A stretch of DNA of 64,000 nt from Candidatus Curtissbacteria bacterium RIFCSPHIGHO2_12_FULL_41_17. Lineage in GTDB: Bacteria; Patescibacteriota; Microgenomatia; Curtissbacterales; GWA2-41-24. Below the pieces are notes generated by a model. That model saw nothing but the letters and a program-made list of their open reading frames with translations. It did no database searches and was not told the origin of the DNA. The stretch covers positions 1 through 64,000 of the forward strand of contig MFBL01000043.1 in NCBI GenBank assembly GCA_001774945.1. Reading direction: 5' to 3'. Each line of letters opens with the position of its first letter. Positions within the stretch are counted from its first letter, which is position 1. A program made the translations under genes and the position numbers. Shown here piece after piece: positions 17,613 to 26,653 of the stretch.

Positions 17613-18590
17613 ATGCGTGTAAAACAAAAAATAATTGGAGTCACCGGTGCAGCCGGTTTCATTGGTAGTCATTTATGCGAGAAATTATTAAATAATGGTT
17701 ACAAAGTAATAGCTGTCGACAATTTGTCAAAAGGCAGTAAAAATAACATACGAGATTCCCTGAAAAACAAGAGTTTTAATTTTTTTAAGGCTGACATAAG
17801 CAATCCAAAAACAGCAAGGAAGTCATTTGCCAACGTAGACGGTGTTGTCCATCTAGCTGCCTCTAAAATCCCAAGGTACGGAGGAAGGCTGGAAACTTTA
17901 CTTGTAAACACCGAGGGAACAAAAAATATCTTAGAGGCGATAAAAAATAAGAAATCAAAGTTCATCTTTGCTTCGACGCCAGATGTCTACGGCAAAAACC
18001 CCAAAATACCATTTTCGGAAGACAGTGATCTTACTGTCGGTTCACCGGAGGTGGCAAGATGGGCCTATGCGGCTTCTAAAATTTTTGACGAGCATCTTTG
18101 TTTTGGGTATTGGGAAGAATATAAAGTTCCTTTTGTCATTCTACGTCTATTTGGAGTTTATGGTCCGCGTCAGCACAGAAGCTGGTGGGGAGGGCCGCAA
18201 GCGCTTTTTATAGACAAGATCATAGCCGGAAAAGAAATTGAGATCCATGGTGATGGTCACCAGACAAGAACTTTTATTTATATCGATGATGTTGTTGAAG
18301 CACTCATTAAATCTATATCGTCCGAAAAAGCGAATAACCAAATAATTAACATCGGTACAACGCATGAAATTTCCATTATCGAACTTGGAAAATTAATTTC
18401 TAAACTTCTCCAAAAACCGCTCAAGATTAAAAAAGTACCGTATCGGTCTTTTACAGGCAAGAAATATGAAGATGTGAGAAGAAGGACTCCGACAATTAAA
18501 AAAGCTAAAGAGTTATTAAATTGGGAGCCAAAAGTCTCATTGGCTGAAGGACTTAAAGAAACAATAAGTTGGCACTTAAAAACTAAATGA
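17613..18590 (+). CDS. NAD-dependent epimerase/dehydratase (extended SDR)
   Basis: A 325-residue extended SDR. The nucleotide loop is TGAAGFIGSHLCEKLL with the acidic residue in VDNLSKGS. The active-site serine region is FASTPDVYGKNP and the YxxxK pair is in YAASKIFDEH; RLFGVYGPRQH follows. The HGDGHQTRTFIYIDDVVEAL stretch is common to UDP-glucose epimerases and UDP-glucuronate decarboxylases. It probably epimerises or decarboxylates a UDP-sugar made by neighbouring genes. Its stop overlaps the next start as ATGA. The exact substrate is unresolved. Confidence 0.87.
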   Translation: MRVKQKIIGVTGAAGFIGSHLCEKLLNNGYKVIAVDNLSKGSKNNIRDSLKNKSFNFFKADISNPKTARKSFANVDGVVHLAASKIPRYGGRLETLLVNTEGTKNILEAIKNKKSKFIFASTPDVYGKNPKIPFSEDSDLTVGSPEVARWAYAASKIFDEHLCFGYWEEYKVPFVILRLFGVYGPRQHRSWWGGPQALFIDKIIAGKEIEIHGDGHQTRTFIYIDDVVEALIKSISSEKANNQIINIGTTHEISIIELGKLISKLLQKPLKIKKVPYRSFTGKKYEDVRRRTPTIKKAKELLNWEPKVSLAEGLKETISWHLKTK

Positions 18591-19318
18591 TTTACTTTCT
18601 AATTCCCTCTTTTAACGACTGTGAAAACTTTGCCGATTTGCTTAAAAATATTGCAAAGACCATAAAGCGCCAGAGATATAAAGTAACTATTGTCAACGAC
18701 GGCTCTACAGATAAAACAAAGCAGGTTATAAAGGAGCTTTCAAAGAAATATCCGGTCACAATGATTGGCTATGATAAAAACAGAGGACCGGGATACGCTT
18801 TTAAATTTGGTTTTAATTATTTAATCCCAAGACTCAAAGCCGATGATTTAGTAATAACTATGGAGGCGGACAACACTGCAGATTATTTTATTCTTAAAAG
18901 AATGATTCAAGAATCCAATAACTTCGATGTGATACTAGCATCACCATATTCCGGGGCAGGGGCTTTTTTAGGCATAAATTTACAAAGAAAAATTTTAGGA
19001 CACGTTGCCAGTATTTTAGATCGCTTTATCTTTAGATTAAAAAACATTAAAACGTACTCGTCATTTTATAGAATTTACAGGGTAGCGATTCTTAAAAAGG
19101 CGAAAAAAGTATATGGTGATAAATTCATTACCGAAGATGGCTTTTCGTCTGTTATAGAGATTTTGATCAAGCTTGCAAAAGTTGACGCAAAATTTACCGA
19201 AGTTCCAGCAGTCGTTGACTGGAGGAGTCGGAAGGGTAAAAGCAAAATGAAAATTACAAAAACAATAACTCGCCATCTAAGATTATACCAAGAATATCTT
19301 CAAGGAAAATATAACTAA
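18587..19318 (+). CDS. Family 2 glycosyltransferase (DPM1-like)
   Basis: A 243-residue GT-A fold protein. The opening strand and loop are FLIPSFNDCENFADLLK, followed by VNDGSTDKTKQVI and NRGPGYAFKFG. The metal-binding acidic motif appears as MEADNTAD, where DPM1 enzymes have DADxQ. The late motif EVPAVVDWRSRKGKSKMK matches polyprenyl-phosphate mannosyl/glucosyltransferases. It has no C-terminal membrane helices. It likely charges a polyprenyl phosphate with a hexose for the GT-C enzymes nearby. It overlaps both neighbours (ATGA upstream, TAATG downstream). Confidence 0.86.
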   Translation: MIYFLIPSFNDCENFADLLKNIAKTIKRQRYKVTIVNDGSTDKTKQVIKELSKKYPVTMIGYDKNRGPGYAFKFGFNYLIPRLKADDLVITMEADNTADYFILKRMIQESNNFDVILASPYSGAGAFLGINLQRKILGHVASILDRFIFRLKNIKTYSSFYRIYRVAILKKAKKVYGDKFITEDGFSSVIEILIKLAKVDAKFTEVPAVVDWRSRKGKSKMKITKTITRHLRLYQEYLQGKYN

Positions 19319-20370
19319 TGAAAACGAAAATAGTTTCAATAGTTGGTGCGAGACCGAATCTTATTAAATTGGCAGCTTTACATCCTAGACTTCGCAAAGA
19401 TTTCAACCATATCATAATCCATACAGGACAGCATTATGATTTAGAGCTTTCAAAACATTTTTTCGATGAGCTGGATATTCCAGAGCCCAACTATAATCTA
19501 CATGTCGGCTCAGCGACTCATGGAATCCAAACAGCTAGAATCCTTTCTGGATGCGAAAGGATTCTACTGACTGAAAAGCCCTTTACTGTCTTGGTCTATG
19601 GGGATACAAATTCGACATTGGGAGGGGCTCTAGCTGCTGCAAAATTGCGTATCCCGACTGTGCACATTGAATCCGGGATGAGAAGTTACGATCGGTCAAT
19701 GCCCGAAGAGATAAATAGAGTAATTACGGATCATATTTCATCATTATTATTGTGTCCTTCTGCTTCTGCTGCCAAATTTCTTAAAAAAGAAGGAATTACC
19801 AAAAACGTATTTTTTACTGGCGACGTTATGTACGATATTTTTTTAAAAATTAAGCCCAACCATCTGGTTTTGAAAAGATTTAATTTGAAGCCCAAAAGTT
19901 ACTATTTTGCAACTGTCCATCGCCAAGAAAATACAGACAACCTTCAACGTCTTCGTCAAATATTTAATATTTTTGAAGCTTTAGATAGACCAGTTATTTT
20001 GCCAATCCATCCCAGAACTAGGAAAGCTCTTTCTCGAATTAAAATAAGTCTAAAAAATACTAAACTTGTAGAACCTGTCAAATTTTCCGATAATATTGCC
20101 CTTGAACAGAATTCTTCGGTGATATTGACAGATTCTGGCGGCATTCAAAAAGAAGCCTATTGGTTAAGAATTCCCTGTCTGACTCTACGAAATACTTCGG
20201 AATGGCTCGAAACAGTTAAAAGCGGGTGGAATCATATTACGGATTTAGATAGTGAACTTATCTTAAAATATACGACACAAAGGGTTAAACAATCTAAAAC
20301 ACACCCCCAATATTATGGAAAGGGCGATTCTGCTAAAAAGATAATCGATGTCATCAAGAAATGGCTATGA
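19318..20370 (+). CDS. wecB: UDP-N-acetylglucosamine 2-epimerase (non-hydrolysing, WecB/WbpI type)
   Basis: A 350-residue GT-B-like epimerase. Diagnostic segments are VGARPNLIKLAAL at the N-terminus, HTGQHYD, VYGDTNSTLGGALAA, HIESGMRS with PEEINRVITDHIS, and in the C-terminal domain ILPIHPRTRKAL and TDSGGIQKEAYW with LRNTSEWLETV. Non-hydrolysing members convert UDP-GlcNAc to UDP-ManNAc or the WbpI-type diacetamido-uronate to its manno form. The VGARP form, rather than GTRPE, leans towards WbpI-like enzymes. A UDP-sugar dehydrogenase and Gfo/Idh dehydrogenase downstream support an amino-uronate role. Confidence 0.92.
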   Translation: MKTKIVSIVGARPNLIKLAALHPRLRKDFNHIIIHTGQHYDLELSKHFFDELDIPEPNYNLHVGSATHGIQTARILSGCERILLTEKPFTVLVYGDTNSTLGGALAAAKLRIPTVHIESGMRSYDRSMPEEINRVITDHISSLLLCPSASAAKFLKKEGITKNVFFTGDVMYDIFLKIKPNHLVLKRFNLKPKSYYFATVHRQENTDNLQRLRQIFNIFEALDRPVILPIHPRTRKALSRIKISLKNTKLVEPVKFSDNIALEQNSSVILTDSGGIQKEAYWLRIPCLTLRNTSEWLETVKSGWNHITDLDSELILKYTTQRVKQSKTHPQYYGKGDSAKKIIDVIKKWL

Positions 20371-22184
20371 TAATTTGCGATTTTGATGGTACAATTATTG
20401 ACCCGTCGGAGAGACTTTACAAGGTTTATTCAAATTGCTGTTCTCTTCTTAAAATTAAACCATTATCTCAAAAAAGATTTATAAATCTTAAAAGGTCAGG
20501 AAAGTCCGAAGTTGAGTTCATTAGTCCAGTAAAAGCTAGGGAAAAATACAGAAAAATTTTCAAGGAAAAAATAGAAGAAAAAAAATATTTAAGGTTGGAC
20601 AGAATTTATCAATATGCAAAAGATTTCCTTGAGGATAATTATAAAAAAAATGAAATATTTTTAATGACTAATCGGCAAAATAGAAAAAATCTGTTTTGGC
20701 AACTAGATTATTTGGAAATTAGAAAGTTCTTTCAAAAAATTATTCTTGCAAAAGAAGCAAACAAAAGTCTTCAATTTCTTAAATCACGGCATTTATACTT
20801 TATTGGTGACACAGAATTGGATATTAAGTTAGGGAGGAAATTATCTGCTTTCACAATTGCTGTAGACTATGGATTAAGAACAAGGCGTTATTTGAAAAAT
20901 TTTAAACCAGATAAAATTGTTTCCTTCCTCAAAGATATTAAATTTCCTACAGAAGACGTATTCATTCTTAAGACTTTGAATAAAGGTCTTCAGCAGGTTA
21001 GAGATAGGACGGTTTTCATAGATTTGAGTAAAGAGCCTAGCCTATATGATTTGTTTAGAGTATTAAGAAAACAGCCTAAGATGGTATTGATTAACGGGAA
21101 AGGATTTGTTGATCATTATGCCGTATTAGCGTCAGAGTTTGGGATTCCGCTAATTCCCGTACTTAAAAAAGATTCGCAAAGCGTCTTAAAGGTTTCCTCC
21201 CATACTATTCCAATTAAAAATAGTCATGTTATGGATCAAGACTCACAAGGCCAGCTTAAAACTGCTTCTAAATTAAAAATAAACCTTGGCAATAGCGAAA
21301 TTCTTAAAAAATACCCTGAATTAGTTGAACTTAGCGACGGCATTGGTTTTTTGAGGACAGAATTTATACTTCTTTCTGTTCTAGAGGGTTTACATCCACA
21401 GTACTTTATCGATAAATTCGGGAAAAAGACATTGATAAAAAAATTCACAGTTGAAATGCTAAAGATAGTTTCAAAGTTCGACAAAAAAAATAAACCGGTT
21501 TGGATACGTACGAATGATTTTTCAACAGATGAACTAAGACTGTTTAAATACGGAAATAGGTTCGAGAAAACGGAGCCTAACCCCGCTCTTGGTTTCAGAG
21601 GAATAAGAAGAACTCTTGATGAGAAATTCTTATTAGAGGTAGAACTATCCGTATTCGATAATCTAATTAAAAATGGTATTAAAAATCTTGGCGTTTTTCC
21701 ACCAATGGTTAGGTTCCCTGATGAATTCATTTCATTTGAAAAGATCATAAAAGAAAGATTTAAACATAAACTAAAGATAGGGTTGATGGTTGAAACGCCA
21801 GCTATTGCTCTGGCCTTTCACAACATAGTTAAAAAACTTGACTTTATGATATTTGGGTCCAATGATTTAACTCAATTCACTTTAGCTCTTGATAGGCAAA
21901 ACCCGAATCTGGCGAAGTATTTCGATGGGAGAAATGAGTCGGTTATGTTCCTTTTCAATATCGTGATCGATTTGTGCAACAAGTTTAATGTCGAATCTTT
22001 CATTGGTGGTCAAGCTGCGAATGATTGGGAAACGGCCAAATTACTATTAAAACTTGGCATTTCCGGACTTTCTGTTTCACCTGACCCTTCTAGCTTTTCT
22101 AGAATGAGGGGCCTGATCTATAAATGGGAAAATAAACATAGTTTTTCTGTGAGTAAGCCAAGCTTTTCTGTGAATAAAAAATGA
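20361..22184 (+). CDS. HAD phosphatase fused to phosphohistidine and PEP-synthase-like domains
   Basis: A 607-residue chimera. Residues 1-195 are a HAD hydrolase with all four motifs (DFDGT at 7-11, MTN at 102-104, the lysine near 131-135, GDTELD at 149-154). Residues about 200-270 resemble the swivelling phosphohistidine domain of PEP synthase/PPDK, with the histidine at 252 (VDHYAVLASEFGIP). Residues 300-595 match the PEP/pyruvate barrel: FLRTEF, ALGFRGIRR, LMVETPAIAL, FGSNDLTQFTLALDR. The usual catalytic cysteine motif CGQ is GGQ (G549). No ATP-grasp domain is present. Function unknown. ATG 20367 (ATGA overlap) is an alternative start. Confidence 0.82.
   Translation: MAMIICDFDGTIIDPSERLYKVYSNCCSLLKIKPLSQKRFINLKRSGKSEVEFISPVKAREKYRKIFKEKIEEKKYLRLDRIYQYAKDFLEDNYKKNEIFLMTNRQNRKNLFWQLDYLEIRKFFQKIILAKEANKSLQFLKSRHLYFIGDTELDIKLGRKLSAFTIAVDYGLRTRRYLKNFKPDKIVSFLKDIKFPTEDVFILKTLNKGLQQVRDRTVFIDLSKEPSLYDLFRVLRKQPKMVLINGKGFVDHYAVLASEFGIPLIPVLKKDSQSVLKVSSHTIPIKNSHVMDQDSQGQLKTASKLKINLGNSEILKKYPELVELSDGIGFLRTEFILLSVLEGLHPQYFIDKFGKKTLIKKFTVEMLKIVSKFDKKNKPVWIRTNDFSTDELRLFKYGNRFEKTEPNPALGFRGIRRTLDEKFLLEVELSVFDNLIKNGIKNLGVFPPMVRFPDEFISFEKIIKERFKHKLKIGLMVETPAIALAFHNIVKKLDFMIFGSNDLTQFTLALDRQNPNLAKYFDGRNESVMFLFNIVIDLCNKFNVESFIGGQAANDWETAKLLLKLGISGLSVSPDPSSFSRMRGLIYKWENKHSFSVSKPSFSVNKK
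22140..22178 (+). repeat. Two-copy 21-base tandem repeat at 3' end of the HAD/PEP gene
   Basis: Copies at 22140-22157 and 22161-22178 differ at few positions and encode SFSVSKP then SFSVNKK, a short unstructured tail after the PEP domain. It could expand or contract without a frameshift. Confidence 0.5.
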
Positions 22185-23257
22185 AAATGAAGATTTTAAT
22201 AACAGGAGCAGGTGGTAGCGCCTCGATAGGACTTACACGTTGCCTAAAAAATTATTTTCCTAAGGCTAAAATTATCGGTGTAGAGTCAGATTTATTCAAT
22301 TCAGCATTATCAGAAACAAATAGTACGTATCTTATCCCGCGGGCCAGTGACAAGGATTATATTAAGGTGCTCAACCATATAATTCTAAAGGAGAAAATAG
22401 ATTTTTTATATCCTCAAACCGATTCTGAAATTTCAGCTATAGCAAAGAATATTAGAAAAATTCAGTGTAAGACACTAATCCCTTCCTTTAAAATCATTTC
22501 AACTTGTCAAAACAAATATAAACTCAATAAACACCTATTTGCAAAAGGAATTCCTGTTCCCAAGACCATTCTTATAAAAACATCCAGTGACCTAAAAAAT
22601 GCCACCAAGTATAAACTTTTTTGGCTAAGAAATGTTACAGGTGCCGGTGCAAAGGGCGCGTTTTTGGCGGAAAATTTTGAACAAGCAATCTGGTGGATAA
22701 ATTTTCAAAATGGTTGGGGCCACTTTACCGCATCAGAATACATGCCTGAGGATAACTATGGATGCGATTTACTTTTTGCTGGGGGGAAGCTCGTCTTCTC
22801 TCAAATCAAAAGGAGACTTGAGTATGTACTCTCAAAAGCAAACATCGTAGGAATAACTGGAACCACGGGCATTCTCGAGACTGTCTCAACAAAATTCGAC
22901 CTCAATGATATTTCTGAAAGAGCAGTGACTCTACTTGATAACAATATTTCAGGCGCTTTCTCAGTTGATATAAAGTGTGACTCACTTTCAAAACCATATG
23001 TGACAGAGATAAATCCAGGAAGATTTCTATCATCCTCGATGCATTTATTCGCAGAAACTAAATTTCCTGCTCCCGCATTAGTAATTCTTGTTGCAAACGA
23101 CCAAAAATTACCCTCTTTTCCCAAAAGAAATCCAATAAAAGGTGGTACCATCCTGATAAGACAACTAGATCGTAAGCCAGCGACAGTAAATCTGAAAAAT
23201 CACAACAGATTAAGAAAAAAGTTTGAAAGAAAACATTATGTCAAATTAGAAACATGA
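22181..23257 (+). CDS. ATP-grasp ligase (carbamoyl-phosphate-synthase-like)
   Basis: A 358-residue ATP-grasp protein. The N-terminal preATP domain is Rossmann-like (ITGAGGSASIGLTRCL) with IIGVESDLF and YPQTDSEISAI. The ATP-binding region runs from LNKHLFAKGIPVPKT through WLRNVTGAGAKGAF to SEYMPEDNYGCDLL, and the metal-binding acid/asparagine appears in VTEINPGRF. Such proteins join a carboxylate to an amine through an acylphosphate. The acid could be a uronic acid made by the nearby 6-dehydrogenase. It overlaps the HAD/PEP chimera by four bases, so the two are probably translated together. Confidence 0.83.
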   Translation: MKMKILITGAGGSASIGLTRCLKNYFPKAKIIGVESDLFNSALSETNSTYLIPRASDKDYIKVLNHIILKEKIDFLYPQTDSEISAIAKNIRKIQCKTLIPSFKIISTCQNKYKLNKHLFAKGIPVPKTILIKTSSDLKNATKYKLFWLRNVTGAGAKGAFLAENFEQAIWWINFQNGWGHFTASEYMPEDNYGCDLLFAGGKLVFSQIKRRLEYVLSKANIVGITGTTGILETVSTKFDLNDISERAVTLLDNNISGAFSVDIKCDSLSKPYVTEINPGRFLSSSMHLFAETKFPAPALVILVANDQKLPSFPKRNPIKGGTILIRQLDRKPATVNLKNHNRLRKKFERKHYVKLET

Positions 23258-24240
23258 TCAAGATTGCAGTTATCGGCCTAGGGTATATGGGGCAGGGGCA
23301 CGTCCGAGTGCTTTCTTCACTATCAGAAGTTGATATAGTTGCAGTCTGCGATAAGGATTTTCAAAAAACAGAAAAAATATCAAAACAGTATAGAGTGAAA
23401 CCGTACCGAAACTTTAAAAAACTTTTAAAAGAGGAAGAACTAGATGCTATCTCAATTTGTCTCCCCACATCGCTTCATTTCATAGTTGCATCAAATGCAG
23501 CCAAAAAAGGAATTGCACTTTTTATCGAAAAACCAATATGTTCTAATTCCAAAGAAGCTAAGAAACTAATTGAGCTCGCTAGGTTTAAAAAAACTCCAAT
23601 AATGGTGGGCCACATCGAAAGATTTAATCCAGTAGTCAACGAAATTAAACAGAGGATTAAATTAGGAGAGCTAGGGAGAATCTTGCAAATTCATACCCAG
23701 AGATTTTCTCCCCCACCCGCAAGGGCATTCGACGTTTCTGCGGTTGTGGATTTAGCAACCCATGACATCGACATCATTCAATATCTTCTTGACCAAAAAC
23801 CCGTCAGAATTTACGCAGAGACTGACAACAAAGCTCACAGAAAAGAGGATTTAATGGCAGCGATTTTGAGGTTTAAAAATGGTGTAATCGGACTCGTTGA
23901 AGTGAGTTGGCTACATCCGACAAAAATTAGAAGGTTAACAGTTTTAGGTGAGAATGGAATGTATGTAGCAGATTATATTACTCAAGAACTATTTTTTTAC
24001 AGACAAAACGAGAATCTATTCAGAAAAAATAATATTTCTCCGACTACTCCTATTACACAAGCAGATATTGTCAAAATAGCCTTTCAAGCAAAAGAACCTC
24101 TTGAAATAGAACTCGAATCTTTTATTCAGGAACTTCTATCCGGGGCAAAGATGTCTGTCACAGCTGAAGATGGCTTAGTTGCTCTAACCTTGGCGGAGAA
24201 AATGATTAATTCTGGAACTTTCCATAAAGTTTTAAAATGA
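23254..24240 (+). CDS. Gfo/Idh/MocA-family dehydrogenase, likely UDP-amino-sugar 3-dehydrogenase
   Basis: A 328-residue NAD(P)-dependent oxidoreductase. The Rossmann loop is VIGLGYMGQGHVRVL; the conserved EKP motif is LFIEKPICS; GHIERFNPVV and DLATHDIDIIQYLL mark the subgroup that includes UDP-GlcNAc 3-dehydrogenases, with the catalytic histidine in THDID. It should oxidise C3 of a UDP-GlcNAc-type sugar so an aminotransferase (candidate at 16471) can aminate it. It overlaps the ATP-grasp gene and the UDP-sugar 6-dehydrogenase by four bases on each side. The exact substrate remains inferred. Confidence 0.88.
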   Translation: MIKIAVIGLGYMGQGHVRVLSSLSEVDIVAVCDKDFQKTEKISKQYRVKPYRNFKKLLKEEELDAISICLPTSLHFIVASNAAKKGIALFIEKPICSNSKEAKKLIELARFKKTPIMVGHIERFNPVVNEIKQRIKLGELGRILQIHTQRFSPPPARAFDVSAVVDLATHDIDIIQYLLDQKPVRIYAETDNKAHRKEDLMAAILRFKNGVIGLVEVSWLHPTKIRRLTVLGENGMYVADYITQELFFYRQNENLFRKNNISPTTPITQADIVKIAFQAKEPLEIELESFIQELLSGAKMSVTAEDGLVALTLAEKMINSGTFHKVLK

Positions 24241-25514
24241 ATGCTGCGGTAATCGGATTAGGTTATGTAGGGCTACCACTTTCTATCAGGCTTGCTCAAA
24301 CCGGTTTTGGAGTACTTGGTATTGATAAAGATCAAAAGAAGATTGAACTTTTAGGAAAAAATTTACTTCCTTTCGGTCTGAGAGAACCAAATTTGTTGAG
24401 TTTTTTTAAGCAAGCTCAAGTGAGTAAAAATTTAAAATTCACATCAACTTATGAAGAGATAAAAGATGTTGATATCATTTTCATCAGTGTTGATACACCA
24501 GTTGAAAAAAGACAACCAGATATCGCTTCTTTATTAGCGGCCACTAAGAGCATTGCAAAACATTTAAAAAAAAATCAGATAATTGTCATTGAATCTACAG
24601 TTGCACCCAAAACAACTCAAGATTTAATTATTCCCCTACTTGAGAAGCTATCAAAGTTGAAGTTAAATCGAGACTTTTTCGTTGCGGTTGTTCCAGAAAG
24701 AATCCGTCCTAATTATATTTTTAAACAACTGACAACCTTGCCTAGAGTGATTGGAGTATCTGATCTTAGAATTAAGAAAGAACTAAGAATAATTTATTCA
24801 AAAATAACTACTGGGAAGCTAAATTTTACAGACTTGGCTACCGCCGAAGTTGTCAAAACAGTAGAAAATGCCTATCGGGATGTTAATATCGCCTTTGCCA
24901 ATGAGATAGCACTTGCTTGCGAAGATCTAGGGGTAGACGTATGGAAAATCAGAGAACTTGTCAATAAGTCACCATGGCGAGATATGCATAAACCAGGATC
25001 AGGGGTTGGCGGGCACTGCATTCCAAAAGATCCATGGCTTTTAGCGTCTTCTGTCAAAAAACACCAAATGAGGTTAATTGAAACAGCCAGAAGCATAAAT
25101 GATAATATGCCTGCGCACATTTTTGCATTAGCGGAAGAAGCGCTCAAAGAAAAGAAAATCAAAATTGCCAGTGCAAATCTTGCCATACTCGGTTATGCAT
25201 ATGTTGGCAATTCAGACGACACCAGAAATTCTCCAACTGAATCGTTAATACAAATCCTAAAGAACAAAAAAGTTAAATATAAGGTTCATGACCCATACGT
25301 CAAAGATTTTTCAAATCACTCTGTAGAGATGACAGCAAAAGGGGCAGACGTTTTAATTATCATGGTAAACCATGACGTATATAAAAAAATCAATTATAAA
25401 AAAGTTGCGAAAGTAATAAAAACGAAAATTATCATTGATGGCCGGAACTTGGTGCCGGCCGAACTTGTCAGAAAGTTGGGTTTTGTCTATAAGGGTGTTG
25501 GAAACACCAGTTAA
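24237..25514 (+). CDS. UDP-N-acetyl-hexosamine 6-dehydrogenase (WecC/WbpA family)
   Basis: A 425-residue nucleotide-sugar dehydrogenase with the three expected domains. The NAD loop is VIGLGYVGLPLSIRLA; FISVDTPV and IESTVAPKTT follow; catalytic K207 lies in AEVVKTVENAYRDVN; catalytic C261 is in GVGGHCIPKDPWLL; the C-terminal UDP-binding domain starts LAILGYAYVGNSDDTRNSP. It oxidises C6 to a carboxylate in two NAD-dependent steps. UDP-GlcNAc or UDP-ManNAc is the likely substrate because a 2-epimerase lies upstream. This is the last gene of the amino-uronate module. Confidence 0.92.
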   Translation: MNAAVIGLGYVGLPLSIRLAQTGFGVLGIDKDQKKIELLGKNLLPFGLREPNLLSFFKQAQVSKNLKFTSTYEEIKDVDIIFISVDTPVEKRQPDIASLLAATKSIAKHLKKNQIIVIESTVAPKTTQDLIIPLLEKLSKLKLNRDFFVAVVPERIRPNYIFKQLTTLPRVIGVSDLRIKKELRIIYSKITTGKLNFTDLATAEVVKTVENAYRDVNIAFANEIALACEDLGVDVWKIRELVNKSPWRDMHKPGSGVGGHCIPKDPWLLASSVKKHQMRLIETARSINDNMPAHIFALAEEALKEKKIKIASANLAILGYAYVGNSDDTRNSPTESLIQILKNKKVKYKVHDPYVKDFSNHSVEMTAKGADVLIIMVNHDVYKKINYKKVAKVIKTKIIIDGRNLVPAELVRKLGFVYKGVGNTS

Positions 25515-26653
25515 TGAAAAAATATTTTCTATTAGGACTGCTTATAAAATTCCTCTTTGTAGTCTTTACTTTTCACTTGGACACCTTATTTATTTGGGAA
25601 AGACCGGCACATTTTATTCAAAATTTACATACAATCAGTTCCTATTACGGGCCGTTAACATACATTACCTTCGGTATGCTTTCACCGATTTATTTCCTAA
25701 GCCAGAACATCGGGTATTGGATATTAAAAATCCCTTACTTGTTTGTGGACATTTATATACTTTATTTATTGTTGAAAATGTCACCTAAAGCTATTCATAA
25801 AAAGGTCCTTGTCTTTTGGTGGCTGAACCCCATTGTCATATTCTCGACGTATGCGATGGGGCAATTAGACATAATTTTATCTTTGTGCGTGGTGCTTTCC
25901 GTGTATGTTGCCAAGAGACACCATGTCTTTTCAATCTTATCTCTTGGAGCAGGTGTGGCATATAAAACAATGACCCTGCCGCTTCTTATTTCCTCATCAC
26001 TAATTCTAGAAAAAAATTTAGTTAAAAGGATTGAAATGATAGCAATCGGGATATCTGTGCCACTGTTACTTGGGATACTATTCTGGTTACCCTCGCACCA
26101 AAATATTTCAAATACCTATTTTCCAACAGGCATTATTTTCTATCCCAAATTGTCAATGACCCCGGACGCCATTTGGGAATATTCGAGTTTATTTATAGGA
26201 ATAATCGGCTTTTTTGCAGTCCAATACCTGCTGATTAAAAAGAAAATAGACATTTCTAATTTTGCGCACGTATTATTCGTCTCGCTTGCGTTCGTTATAA
26301 TTGCCCTACCCATCTACTCGGTTTTTAGATATACGATATTAATGCCATTACTGGTACTCGTTTCATTAAAAGTGAAAAAAGCCTTAGTGCTAGCACTTAT
26401 TCTAATTTTGCTGCCGCTTGGTTATCTATACATTTGGCCTCTCGAGTGGGGCTTAATCGCCCATATTTACCCTCAGGCTAAAAATTTACCGGCACTGCGC
26501 GAATGGGTTTCCCTAGTGGTAAATTACGAAAATGCAGCATTTTTATTCAGAGTTATTGCTGATAGCCTGATTTTCTATTTGGCAATCATATCACTTAAAA
26601 AAACGTTCCATCATAAAACTTTATCCAATCAAATAAGTGGCAACCATATTTAA
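25514..26653 (+). CDS. Polytopic GT-C-like mannosyltransferase family membrane protein
   Basis: A 379-residue protein with about nine hydrophobic helices, starting TAATG on the previous stop. The stretch FWWLNPIVIFSTYAMGQLDIIL, with an NP near a helix end and GQLD in the next loop, is typical of polyprenol-phosphate-mannose-dependent GT-C enzymes of the PIG-M/GT87-like group. YKTMTLPLLI follows. It probably transfers a sugar outside the membrane from a lipid carrier. The early acidic motif is weak (FHLDTLFIWERP), so the catalytic residue is not certain. Confidence 0.75.
   Translation: MKKYFLLGLLIKFLFVVFTFHLDTLFIWERPAHFIQNLHTISSYYGPLTYITFGMLSPIYFLSQNIGYWILKIPYLFVDIYILYLLLKMSPKAIHKKVLVFWWLNPIVIFSTYAMGQLDIILSLCVVLSVYVAKRHHVFSILSLGAGVAYKTMTLPLLISSSLILEKNLVKRIEMIAIGISVPLLLGILFWLPSHQNISNTYFPTGIIFYPKLSMTPDAIWEYSSLFIGIIGFFAVQYLLIKKKIDISNFAHVLFVSLAFVIIALPIYSVFRYTILMPLLVLVSLKVKKALVLALILILLPLGYLYIWPLEWGLIAHIYPQAKNLPALREWVSLVVNYENAAFLFRVIADSLIFYLAIISLKKTFHHKTLSNQISGNHI

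Noticed and set aside
25436..25462. GGCCGGAACTTGGTGCCGGCC as a mobile-element hairpin
   Set aside because: The near palindrome lies in conserved codons of the UDP-sugar dehydrogenase C-terminus (DGRNLVP) and has no flanking repeat or composition change.
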